Positions 24,400 through 31,262 of a stretch of DNA of 64,000 nucleotides are shown here, in pieces. The stretch lies in contig NZ_PRLE01000004.1 of the NCBI RefSeq assembly GCF_003287495.1, forward strand, positions 245,017 through 309,016. The letters are read 5' to 3'. The notes under the pieces are model-generated. The model worked only from the letters and a program-made list of their open reading frames with translations. It was not told where the DNA came from and did no database searches. Position 1 is the stretch's first letter. Each line of letters starts with the position of its first letter. A program made the translations under genes and the position numbers. The stretch comes from Faecalibacterium prausnitzii. Lineage in GTDB: Bacteria; Bacillota; Clostridia; Oscillospirales; Ruminococcaceae.

Positions 24400-25629
24400 C
24401 TGAAATTAACACGACACAACGGACGAGCCGGAGCCCACGGCACTTATAACCCCAAACACAATGACCGGAGTTTCAACCTTGCCAACAGTGAGCACATCGA
24501 CCCGGAACGAGCCAAGGGCAACATCTACTGGGACTGCTTCTACGGTTTCCGTTCGGCTCTCGACCCGCAAGACCCGGATGATTTGGCTGCGACCTTCTCG
24601 GATGTGGAACGGCAGTTCTACGAAACCCACTACACGGCCTTTGTTGAAAGCCAGAACGAGCGAAACGCCAGGATCCGGCACACGGAGCGCAACCGCTCCA
24701 TTCCCGACCTGCTGTCCAGCCGCAAGACCTGCCCGGAAGAAACTATCTATCAGCTGGGAACAAAGGACGACCATGCCTCGGCAGAGAACTTGCTGAATAT
24801 CGTCACCGAGTTCATTGAGGAGTTCAAGGCTAAATTCGGCGACCATGTTCATGTGCTGGACTGGGCACTGCATCTGGACGAAAGCACACCCCACATCCAC
24901 GAGCGTCATGTGTTCGACTGCGAAAACAAGTACGGCGAGATCGCTCCGCAGCAGGAAAAGGCACTGGAAGCGTTGGGCTTCAACTTGCCCGACCCGAATA
25001 AGCCTCTCAGCCGCAGGAATAACCGCAAGATCGCCTTTGATGCCGCCTGTCGGAAGATGCTGTTTGAAATCGCCAAACGGCATGGGCTGGAATTGGAGGA
25101 AGAAGCAGAATACAGCAACCGCAAATATCTGGAAAAGCAGGACTTCATCCTTGCCAAGCAGAAGGAGCAGCTTGCCGCCCAGCAGAGCAAGCTGGACGAA
25201 TTGACCCTCAAGGTCAACGACATGGAAACGCTGATCGATGAAGTTTCGACAGCAGCCTACGACAAGGCGGTGGAGGTCATAACGGACGTGGTGCGCACCG
25301 AGACTCGGAAAGAGGATATGCGGATGATCGAGGACACGAAGAAGTGGGTGCTGTCCCCTGAACGCAAGGCTCCGCAGACCACGAGAGAGTACGCCGCCCA
25401 TCGGTTGGACACCGTGCTGGACAAGTTCCTCAAGACCATGCAGACCACCGCTACACGTCTGCAAGAGAAGCTGCTGAAGTCGGAAGTTCGGCAGAAAGGC
25501 AAAGAACAGGTCAAGGAGAAAGCACGGGATTCTGTTCTGCAACTGCTGAACCGCTTGCAGGCAGAGCAAACACGGCGGAAGCCATCTGAGCCGCCTACCG
25601 CTGAAAAGTCAGAAAATCGTTTTCAATAA
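24400..25629 (+). CDS. MobV-family relaxase (plasmid recombination/mobilization enzyme)
   Basis: Read from a probable CTG at 24400 the product is 409 residues, starting L-K-L-T-R-H-N-G-R-A-G-A-H-G-T-Y-N-P-K-H, the usual opening of this subfamily of Mob_Pre (PF01076) relaxases. An ATG-only reading from 24583 would lose this domain. The metal-binding motif H-L-D-E-S-T-P-H-I-H is intact; the C-terminal half is a long coiled coil of Lys, Glu, Gln. The enzyme nicks oriT and pilots the strand in conjugative mobilization. No in-frame ATG, GTG or TTG lies between the upstream stop (24343) and the motif, so the CTG start with GAGGG eight bases away is the best choice. VapE follows after 19 bases. Confidence 0.85.
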   Translation: MKLTRHNGRAGAHGTYNPKHNDRSFNLANSEHIDPERAKGNIYWDCFYGFRSALDPQDPDDLAATFSDVERQFYETHYTAFVESQNERNARIRHTERNRSIPDLLSSRKTCPEETIYQLGTKDDHASAENLLNIVTEFIEEFKAKFGDHVHVLDWALHLDESTPHIHERHVFDCENKYGEIAPQQEKALEALGFNLPDPNKPLSRRNNRKIAFDAACRKMLFEIAKRHGLELEEEAEYSNRKYLEKQDFILAKQKEQLAAQQSKLDELTLKVNDMETLIDEVSTAAYDKAVEVITDVVRTETRKEDMRMIEDTKKWVLSPERKAPQTTREYAAHRLDTVLDKFLKTMQTTATRLQEKLLKSEVRQKGKEQVKEKARDSVLQLLNRLQAEQTRRKPSEPPTAEKSENRFQ

Positions 25630-25648
25630 TAGTACGAGGTGATGTTTA

Positions 25649-26998
25649 TTGAGCAAAGAAGTCAACGAAGAACGCGCTCCCCGAACCGTTGCGGACGTAA
25701 AAGAAATGCTGACCAAGCACTCCAACGGAGAGATACAGCGGACGATCCAGAACTGCATCACGATTTTGCAGAACGACCATGTGCTGACCGATGCCATCCG
25801 GCTGAACTTGTTGAGTGAGCGCATCGACATTGTGAAGCCCGTAGGCTGGCCCCGCTCCGGCAAGCCCCTGAACGACACCGACATGAAGTATATCCTGCGG
25901 AGAATGGAGAAATACGGTATTTCCAGCGAGAAGAAGATCGAATCCGCCATCCACATCGTTGCCAACGAGAACCGCTACCACCCCATCCGGGACTATCTGA
26001 ACGGCCTGAAATGGGACGGCACGGAACGGATTGCCCACGTCCTGCACCACTTCCTCGGTGCTGCGGAGGACGAATACACTTGCGAAGCTATGAAAATTTT
26101 CCTGCTGGGAGCCATTAAGCGCGTGTTCCAGCCGGGATGCAAATTTGAAACCATGCTCTGTCTGGTGGGCGGGCAAGGCACAGGAAAGTCCAGCTTTTTT
26201 CGGCTGTTGGCGGTCAAGGATGAATGGTTCTCGGACGACCTGCGGCGGCTGGACGACGACAACGTGTACCGAAAGCTGCAGGGGCACTGGATCATTGAAA
26301 TGTCGGAGATGATCGCCACCGCCAATGCCAAGAGTATCGAGGAGATCAAAAGTTTTCTCAGTAAACAGAAGGAAACCTATAAAGTCCCCTACGAGACCCA
26401 TCCTGCCGACCGTCTACGCCAGTGCGTCTTTGCTGGCACGACCAACCGGCAGGATTTTTTGCCCCGTGACCGCACGGGCAACCGCCGCTTTATCTCCATC
26501 CCGGTGGATGCGGAACTGGCTGAGACCCACATTTTGGACAATGAGGAGGAATCTCGCGCCTATATCGACCAGCTCTGGGCAGAAGCCATGACGATTTACA
26601 ACAGCGGCGACTACAGGTTGGCGTTCAGCCCCGCCATGCAGGAAACGTTGCAAGCCCATCAACAGGACTTCATGCAGGAGGACGCGCAGGCGGGTATGAT
26701 CTATGCCTTTCTGGAGGACTACACGGGTGACCGGGTGTGTTCCAAGCAGCTCTATGCGGAGGCACTGGGCAACACCAACATCCCGGCAGAGTGGGAGACC
26801 CGCGCTATCTGCGAGATCATGAACACAGGAATTTCGCGCGGCGATATCCAAGGCTGGCAGGCTCACAAGACCGCCAAGCGTTACCCGAAGTACGGCGTTC
26901 AGAAAGGCTGGGAGCGCGTAACCAGCCCCGAAACCGGGGCTGAAAATTTCTCCGAAATGTCGGATGCGGAAGCCCAGCAACTGGGATTTCCCTTCTGA
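25649..26998 (+). CDS. VapE-like P-loop protein (virulence-associated E family)
   Basis: A 449-residue protein starting with TTG, which has GAGGTGATG upstream in the same layout as the relaxase start. The core matches the VapE family (PF05272): R-x-x-Y-H-P-I-R-D-Y-L-N-G-L-K-W-D-G, Walker A G-G-Q-G-T-G-K-S near residue 180, E-M-S-E-M, and the sensor-like T-N-R-Q-D-F-L-P-R-D-R-T-G-N-R-R-F. Such proteins act in replication of plasmids, phages and phage satellites, as SF3-like helicases usually paired with a primase. The C-terminal 120 residues resemble a DNA-binding winged domain. The iteron-like array directly downstream suggests that it replicates the excised element, which is inference. Confidence 0.85.
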   Translation: MSKEVNEERAPRTVADVKEMLTKHSNGEIQRTIQNCITILQNDHVLTDAIRLNLLSERIDIVKPVGWPRSGKPLNDTDMKYILRRMEKYGISSEKKIESAIHIVANENRYHPIRDYLNGLKWDGTERIAHVLHHFLGAAEDEYTCEAMKIFLLGAIKRVFQPGCKFETMLCLVGGQGTGKSSFFRLLAVKDEWFSDDLRRLDDDNVYRKLQGHWIIEMSEMIATANAKSIEEIKSFLSKQKETYKVPYETHPADRLRQCVFAGTTNRQDFLPRDRTGNRRFISIPVDAELAETHILDNEEESRAYIDQLWAEAMTIYNSGDYRLAFSPAMQETLQAHQQDFMQEDAQAGMIYAFLEDYTGDRVCSKQLYAEALGNTNIPAEWETRAICEIMNTGISRGDIQGWQAHKTAKRYPKYGVQKGWERVTSPETGAENFSEMSDAEAQQLGFPF

Positions 26999-27007
26999 TG
27001 GACAGCG

Positions 27008-27192
27008 GTTACACGGTCAGTTACAGGTTTGGTTACGCTGCAGTTACAGCGCAAAAACCGCATGATTGCTGCGTTTTCCGCTTTCTGTAACCATGTAACC
27101 TTAAAAAGATAAGAAAAAGTATAAAGTCCACCGAATGTCCTGCGTACAGAAAAAGAGAATTTTCCTGCCCGGTTACAGGCGTTCGGTTACAA
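27008..27192. repeat. Iteron-like GTTAC array
   Basis: Eight GTTAC motifs (mostly GTTACAG/GTTACAC) occur in 185 bases: direct at 27008, 27020, 27032 and 27043 (steps 12, 12, 11), inverted at 27085 and 27093, direct again at 27172 and 27186. The phasing of one helical turn suggests a cooperative protein-binding site: a replication origin for VapE, or the operator of the xis-int unit. Confidence 0.6.
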
Positions 27193-27210
27193 GGAATTGG
27201 AGGTCTGCCT

Positions 27211-27498
27211 ATGAAGGAAGTTCGCGTTTGCGAAGCAATGAAGTCCCCGGTGGGGACTTTAAGCGACGGAACGGTCTTGCATCAGCAAGATGGAGGGACC
27301 AAGTCCCGACAAGTTCCGATTTGGGAAAAGAGCAATCTGACGCTGGAAGAAGCTGCGGCTTATTCCGGCATTGACATCAACAAGCTGCGTTCATTATCGG
27401 ATAAGGAGCATTGCCAGTTCGTGTTGTGGGTGGGTTCCAAGCGGCTCATCAAGCGGCGCAAGCTGGATGAATATACGGAGCGAATGTACTCGCTTTGA
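27211..27498 (+). CDS. xis: Excisionase (Tn916 Xis-like), with in-frame repeat insertion
   Basis: A 95-residue protein. The C-terminal 60 residues, P-I-W-E-K-S-N-L-T-L-E-E-A-A-A-Y-S-G-I and F-V-L-W-V-G-S-K-R-L-I-K-R, are a typical winged-helix excisionase that bends DNA for the tyrosine integrase. Between codon 4 (M-K-E-V) and P-I-W-E lies a 93-base insertion, 31 codons, flanked by AAGTTC on both sides; removal would restore M-K-E-V-P-I-W-E, the normal length. The insert belongs to the hairpin repeat family at 44 kb. The gene still has a good ribosome site (GGAGG) and open frame, so a protein with a 31-residue arginine- and glycine-bearing leader could be made. It lies 111 bases before the integrase. 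Confidence 0.85.
   Translation: MKEVRVCEAMKSPVGTLSDGTVLHQQDGGTKSRQVPIWEKSNLTLEEAAAYSGIDINKLRSLSDKEHCQFVLWVGSKRLIKRRKLDEYTERMYSL
27218..27310. repeat. Three-hairpin repeat unit inside xis
   Basis: The unit starts at AAGTTC and is followed by a second AAGTTC at 27311. It contains GTCCCC-GGT-GGGGAC, TCTTGC-ATCA-GCAAGA and GGGAC-CAA-GTCCC. Compared with the copies at 44.0-44.4 kb, the GCCCC/GGGGC stems have changed to GTCCCC/GGGGAC on both arms, so pairing is kept. Confidence 0.8.
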
Positions 27499-27609
27499 AA
27501 ATGTCCCGGATATTTTTCAAAACGTCTTGCAGAGAATGGCGTATCTGTGGTACTATGAACACAGAACAACGCTCTTTTCTGTACCGCAATGTAGAAAGGA
27601 GCAACGCTC

Positions 27610-28872
27610 ATGGCAACAAATCAGAACACGAAACGCAAGGACAAGGCGCGTGTGGTTCTCCGCAAAGGCGAATCCCAGCGTAAAGATGGCAAGTACGATT
27701 TCCGTTGGACTTCCCCGGATGGCAAGCGACATTCTATTTATGCCGTGACCTTGGAGGAGCTTCGGGAAAAGGAAAACGACATTCAGCGAGATTCGCTGGA
27801 AGGCATCAAGGCAGAAGCACGGTACGTCACCCTGAACGATGTGTTCACCCTGTGGGCAAAGGTGAAGCGTGGTCTGAAGGACAACACCTTTCAGAATTAT
27901 CTGTACCTTTATCGGCAGTTCGTGGAGCCAGATTTCGGCAAATCGAAAGTGTCTGCGCTCAAAAAGTCGGATGTGAAGCAGTTCTACAACACGCTGGCAG
28001 ACGAGCGGGGCTTGCAGATCTCTACGATTGACAGCGTACACACGGTTCTGCATCAGGTGCTGGACATGGCGGTGGATGACTGCTATCTGCGGAACAACCC
28101 CTCGGACAATGTTCTGCGGGAGCTGAAAAAGGCACACCAGTTTGAAACCAACCGCCGTAAGGCACTGACCGTGGCAGAGCAGAATCTGCTGCTGTCCTAC
28201 CTCTCCAAAACGCCGAAGTACCAGCACTGGTATCCGATTTTCGCGGTCATGCTGGGAACTGGTTTGCGTGTAGGAGAAGCCACTGGTTTGCGCTGGTGCG
28301 ATGTGGATTTAGAGGAAGGCACGATCTCCGTCAATCACACGCTGGTCAACTACGACCACCGTGAGAACAACGGCGGCAAGAAGGGCTGCTACTTCAACTG
28401 CCACTCGCCCAAAACAAAGGCCGGTGTCCGCACTGTTCCGATGATGGACTTCGTGAAAGAAGCCTTTGAAAAGGAACGTGCCTATCAGGAAGAAGCAGAG
28501 ATCCATTGCGCGGTAACGGTGGATGGCTATACGGACTTCATCTTCGTCAATCGCTTTGGAGAGTGCCAGCATCAGGGAACGCTGAACAAGGCCATCCGGC
28601 GCATCATCCGGGACTGCAACGATGAAGTGCTGGCGAAGAATCCGAACAGCACCGTACTCCTGCCGCGTTTCAGCTGCCACACCCTGCGGCATACCTTCAC
28701 GACCCGGATGTGCGAAGCGGGCGTGAACATCAAGGTGATTCAGGATGCGCTGGGACATTCGGATATTTCCACGACCTTGAACATCTATGCGGATGTGACC
28801 AAGGAACTGCGTAAGTCTGAATTTGAAAATCTTGACCGTCAGTTCGCACAGTGGAAAGACCCTGAAGAATAA
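27610..28872 (+). CDS. int: Tyrosine recombinase, integrase of element A
   Basis: A 420-residue Tn916-type integrase. An N-terminal arm-binding domain (residues 1-70), a SAM-like core-binding domain (about 72-160) and the catalytic domain follow in order. The catalytic set is present: R220 in G-L-R-V-G-E, H357-x-x-R360 in H-T-L-R-H-T-F, H383 in G-H-S-D and the nucleophile Y393 in N-I-Y. GAAAGGAG precedes the ATG. It ends 170 bases before the att core at 29042, with four TACGCCA sites between, the usual place for an integrase gene beside attP. About one third identical by eye to the integrase of element B, but clearly a different enzyme with different arm sites. Confidence 0.94.
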   Translation: MATNQNTKRKDKARVVLRKGESQRKDGKYDFRWTSPDGKRHSIYAVTLEELREKENDIQRDSLEGIKAEARYVTLNDVFTLWAKVKRGLKDNTFQNYLYLYRQFVEPDFGKSKVSALKKSDVKQFYNTLADERGLQISTIDSVHTVLHQVLDMAVDDCYLRNNPSDNVLRELKKAHQFETNRRKALTVAEQNLLLSYLSKTPKYQHWYPIFAVMLGTGLRVGEATGLRWCDVDLEEGTISVNHTLVNYDHRENNGGKKGCYFNCHSPKTKAGVRTVPMMDFVKEAFEKERAYQEEAEIHCAVTVDGYTDFIFVNRFGECQHQGTLNKAIRRIIRDCNDEVLAKNPNSTVLLPRFSCHTLRHTFTTRMCEAGVNIKVIQDALGHSDISTTLNIYADVTKELRKSEFENLDRQFAQWKDPEE

Positions 28873-28881
28873 AATAAAGCA

Positions 28882-28925
28882 TACGCCAAATATGCCATAC
28901 GCCATTTACGCCAATTCATACGCCA
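28882..28925. repeat. Integrase arm-type sites, element A right end
   Basis: Four copies of TACGCCA (28882, 28898, 28907, 28919) and one TATGCCA variant (28891). Three copies lie near the left end at 18597-18621. Confidence 0.6.
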
Positions 28926-29041
28926 AACGATACCGTTCGGATAAAGGCTTGTGTAGAGATGTAAATGGAATGGCAAAATTCAACCCTTGCGGTGTAGAGT
29001 AGTATCAAGAAATAAAGGCTTATAACTGCTCGTCGATGACA

Positions 29042-29057
29042 TCCCCACGATGAAGCC
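29042..29057. other. att core, middle
   Basis: TCCCCACGATGAAGCC again, continuing as CATCGACCAGTGA, which would encode the LysS end M-K-P-I-D-Q-stop. It joins element A to element B. Confidence 0.8.
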
Positions 29058-29154
29058 CATCGACCAGTGAACCGCAAGAAAATCAACATAGAAACGAAAG
29101 ATTTGACTTCTGATTTTCTTGCAAAAACTGTGTCATCCCCGTTTTGACATCAAT

Positions 29155-29166
29155 TTGACAGCAAAA
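29155..29166. repeat. Integrase arm-type site, element B left end
   Basis: TTGACAGCAAAA, with a degenerate TTGACATCAA copy just before it; the intact form recurs at 32534-32575. Confidence 0.5.
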
Positions 29167-29242
29167 TCCTGAAGAATCACGTCCCGTTATGAAGCGTGAC
29201 GGATTTCAGATAAAAACGCACAAGGCTTGAACAAAGCTGTAA

Positions 29243-29279
29243 GAGCACTTCTTGGAATCATCTGAGAAGTGCTCTTTTT
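29243..29279 (+). terminator. Intrinsic terminator at the left end of element B
   Basis: GAGCACTTCT/AGAAGTGCTC stem, 12-base loop, T5. It follows the spare lysS tail, so any gene in which this element inserts would be supplied with a terminator. Confidence 0.85.
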
Positions 29280-29335
29280 GTTTGCTCCTGCGGCCAACTT
29301 CTGTCAGACAGTCACAAAAAACGGAGGATAAGATT

Positions 29336-29602
29336 ATGAAAAACGACTATAAGACCATCAAACCCATGAAAGAAATCCCTGACCAGCTTCGCAAGCTACG
29401 CCGCCAGTTCCTGCGTTACCAGCAGGCAGAGATCGTATACAGCCTTTCTCACAAGAAGCTGCTGGAACTTGCCAGCGATGCCGGGGCAATCTACCGTTTC
29501 GACAGCACGGTGCTTATCAACCGGGAGATTTTTGATGCCTATTTGGAACGCTTCCATGAACCTGCAAGAAAAATTACCGCGGAGGAGGTCGAGGACGAGT
29601 GA
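29336..29602 (+). CDS. Small DUF6462-like protein, copy 1
   Basis: An 88-residue basic protein with GGAGG before ATG 29336. The core F-L-R-Y-Q-Q-A-E-I-V-Y-S-L-S-H-K-K-L-L-E-L has the pattern of a helix-turn-helix of the MerR/excisionase type, followed by Y-R-F-D-S-T-V-L-I-N-R-E-I-F-D-A-Y-L, the family's wing. I match it to DUF6462 from memory. The next gene is a shorter paralogue 45 bases on. On an element with an integrase but no other xis, the pair are the best excisionase candidates. Confidence 0.72.
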   Translation: MKNDYKTIKPMKEIPDQLRKLRRQFLRYQQAEIVYSLSHKKLLELASDAGAIYRFDSTVLINREIFDAYLERFHEPARKITAEEVEDE

Positions 29603-29647
29603 GCGGCAGTGTGTGGATATCAAAAATAAAACATGGAGGTTTTGCTT

Positions 29648-29857
29648 ATGGGTTACGCCCGAAAGGACGTTGAAAGAACAAAAATGAACGCGAAAAAGTT
29701 TGTCCGCTATCAGGAAGGGGCTGAAAAATACAGTCTTGGTCTGACAAAATTTCAGGAGTTAGCGAAGGAAGCTAAAGCCGTTTATAAAATCGACAAGGTG
29801 GCGTTGGTCAACTGCGAGATTTTCGAGCGGTATCTGGAAACCTTCCGCATTGCATAA
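29648..29857 (+). CDS. Small DUF6462-like protein, copy 2
   Basis: A 69-residue paralogue of the preceding gene: F-V-R-Y-Q-E-G-A-E-K-Y-S-L-G-L-T-K-F-Q-E-L, then Y-K-I-D-K-V-A-L-V-N-C-E-I-F-E-R-Y-L. The ATG at 29648 has GGAGG (which itself follows an upstream ATG at 29633) at a normal distance. The gap to the convergent Abi gene (29858-29952) contains a hairpin, CCCAC...GTGGG around CTGC/GCAG. Probably a DNA-binding excisionase-like or regulatory protein. Confidence 0.68.
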   Translation: MGYARKDVERTKMNAKKFVRYQEGAEKYSLGLTKFQELAKEAKAVYKIDKVALVNCEIFERYLETFRIA

Positions 29858-29952
29858 AAATAGGCCGGAGGAAAATCCACCGACCCCAGACCGCCCACAG
29901 TGTTGCGCTGCAGAGCAGCTCGTGGGAGAAGTCACCTTTATTCTATGCAAAA

Positions 29953-30834
29953 TCAGAGCTTTTCTTTCCAGTCATCCCGGAAGCCGTAATAATCCATTCG
30001 CACAAACGGATATTTTTCCGTCAAAGCAATGACGGCTTCCTTCATCTCTGCAAAGTTCTCAGCAGGCAGAAGCCTTCTCATGATGAGGAAGAACCCGAAG
30101 AAATGCGCGTTATCCATCGTGCCATCTTCCCGGCGAATCAACAATGTCTGTTCCTTCTTGTTGAGGGAAGGCTTTTGCTCAAAGAGACGATTGTAAATGC
30201 GGCTCCCGTGTGCGCAAAGATTGCGGATGATCGTCATGCTGTGCATATACTGCCCCAGAATTTCCGGGCCGCGATTCATGGTAAGCCCGAACCGATGGGC
30301 AATTGTTTCTTTGAGCGGACGTTCGGAAATGGAATACAGGAAAGAAATGTCGGAGATCGTCAGCAAATCAACGTAGGCCCAGAGCGGAATCTCTTGGTGC
30401 AGGTCGTTGATGAAGTGCTTTAAGTAGGCTTCGTGGGCCAGCCGCTGCCGCTTCTGCTGGTTGGCTTTGTCGACGATTTCCTTATGTTTTGCTTGATTGG
30501 AGAAATTTGCGGCATCCAGATAACCCAGCGGCCCATACACTTTTGTAAATTCATAGGCATAGATGGACTTTATCTGTACCTCAATGGTTTCGATATGGTG
30601 CAGGATGATATGACGGAACTCATGGTCGAAATTGTAAATGTCTTCGATATTTTGGAACGTGGCAGACTTCGCAAAAACATCGTTCTTGCGGAGCGTCAGA
30701 GAATAGCCGCTGACACGGTAATAATTGTTCCGCAGCAGAAAATCCTTTGCTTCGGCTTCATCCTCAATGGTAAGGCCGCGTGAACGAAGAATCTCGATTT
30801 GTTCGTCTATCGTTTTGAAGTCCTTGTCTGCCAT
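29953..30834 (-). CDS. AbiD/AbiF-family abortive infection protein (Abi_2, HEPN RNase-like)
   Basis: A 293-residue cytosolic protein of the Abi_2 family (PF07751). It begins with the family's typical K-T-I-D-E-Q-I-E-I-L-R-S-R-G and includes N-N-Y-Y-R-V-S-G-Y and F-D-x-E-F-R-H-I-I-L-H-H-I-E. The HEPN ribonuclease motif R-x4-H is present as R204-N-L-C-A-H209, so the RNase should be active. Family members stop phage growth by killing or arresting the cell, and AbiF relatives are reported to be controlled by a small RNA encoded next to them. Here the leader contains a promoter and a strong two-tier hairpin (see 30853-30906). AAGGAGA precedes the ATG. Confidence 0.88.
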   Translation of the reverse strand: MADKDFKTIDEQIEILRSRGLTIEDEAEAKDFLLRNNYYRVSGYSLTLRKNDVFAKSATFQNIEDIYNFDHEFRHIILHHIETIEVQIKSIYAYEFTKVYGPLGYLDAANFSNQAKHKEIVDKANQQKRQRLAHEAYLKHFINDLHQEIPLWAYVDLLTISDISFLYSISERPLKETIAHRFGLTMNRGPEILGQYMHSMTIIRNLCAHGSRIYNRLFEQKPSLNKKEQTLLIRREDGTMDNAHFFGFFLIMRRLLPAENFAEMKEAVIALTEKYPFVRMDYYGFRDDWKEKL

Positions 30835-30852
30835 GAAAAATCTCCTTTATAA

Positions 30853-30906
30853 GCAAAACGCCCCCAAGTGTGCATACGCTATGCGCAGAGGCCTGGGGGA
30901 GTTGTT
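30853..30906 (-). ncRNA. Candidate structured RNA upstream of the Abi gene
   Basis: On the minus strand a CCCCCA/TGGGGG stem (30899-30894 with 30866-30861) encloses a second stem TGCGCATA/TATGCACA with a GCG loop; CGTTTTG follows and could end a short transcript. It begins about seven bases after a good -10 box and ends before the Abi ribosome site. It may be an RNA antitoxin or attenuator, as in RNA-controlled Abi systems. Confidence 0.5.
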
Positions 30907-30912
30907 ACCATT

Positions 30913-30941
30913 ATAATAGCAAATCAAGGACGAAATGTCAA
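30913..30941 (-). promoter_or_regulatory. SigA promoter of the Abi locus
   Basis: Minus-strand TTGACA (30941-30936), 17 bases, TATTAT (30918-30913). The predicted start lies immediately before the structured leader. Confidence 0.72.
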
Positions 30942-31000
30942 TGAGCAGAGTGTGAACTTTCGATTTTTCGTAAAAATTTTCAAGAAGGGTTTTTTACAGC

Positions 31001-31029
31001 TCGACTTCCTGTCACACGGAAAGTATACT
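31001..31029 (+). promoter_or_regulatory. Probable promoter of the RHH-integrase unit
   Basis: TCGACT (31001-31006), 17 bases, TATACT (31024-31029), then GGAGG of the ribbon-helix-helix gene nine bases on. Confidence 0.6.
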
Positions 31030-31055
31030 GGTACTGTGGAGGTATGAGAGCAGCT

Positions 31056-31226
31056 ATGGCAAAGATGGGACGACCAAAATCCAAAAATGCAAAAAAGAAA
31101 ATCTTGAGCATTCGGGTAGAAGATGCCCTGTATGAGCGTATCTGTGCTTATGCCGAACAACATCAACTGACTGTAACAGAAGTTGTCTTGCAGGGGCTGG
31201 ACAAAGTTTTGTCCGCCCTTAAATAG
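31056..31226 (+). CDS. Ribbon-helix-helix DNA-binding protein
   Basis: A 56-residue protein with a very basic N-terminus (M-A-K-M-G-R-P-K-S-K-N-A-K-K-K) followed by the CopG/Arc pattern: beta strand I-L-S-I-R-V-E-D-A, helix A L-Y-E-R-I-C-A-Y-A-E-Q-H, helix B T-V-T-E-V-V-L-Q-G-L-D-K-V-L. I prefer ATG 31056, 12 bases after GGAGG; ATG 31044 is only one base from that site. It lies 36 bases before the integrase and probably represses this unit by binding its promoter. Confidence 0.75.
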   Translation: MAKMGRPKSKNAKKKILSIRVEDALYERICAYAEQHQLTVTEVVLQGLDKVLSALK

Positions 31227-31262
31227 TATCAAGTCCTTCTTCTTTCGGGAAGGAGAATTGAT

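Larger units (their letters stand above)
18479..29057 (+). mobile_element. Integrative mobilizable element A (10.6 kb) in the lysS 3' end
   Basis: The element lies between two copies of the 16-bp core TCCCCACGATGAAGCC (18479-18494 and 29042-29057). In order it carries a DUF6061-like gene, a repeat-HelD helicase gene, a 1.5-kb structured non-coding region, a MobV relaxase, a VapE-like gene, an iteron-like array, an excisionase and a tyrosine integrase next to the right att core. It has a relaxase and recombination functions but no mating-pair genes, so it would depend on a helper conjugative system. TACGCCA repeats near both ends are the likely integrase arm sites. The helicase gene is visibly AT-richer than the host genes. 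Confidence 0.82.

Noticed and set aside
24221..24403. A 60-codon plus-strand frame just before the relaxase
   Set aside because: It is made largely of three perfect hairpins, lacks a good ribosome site and overlaps the relaxase start.
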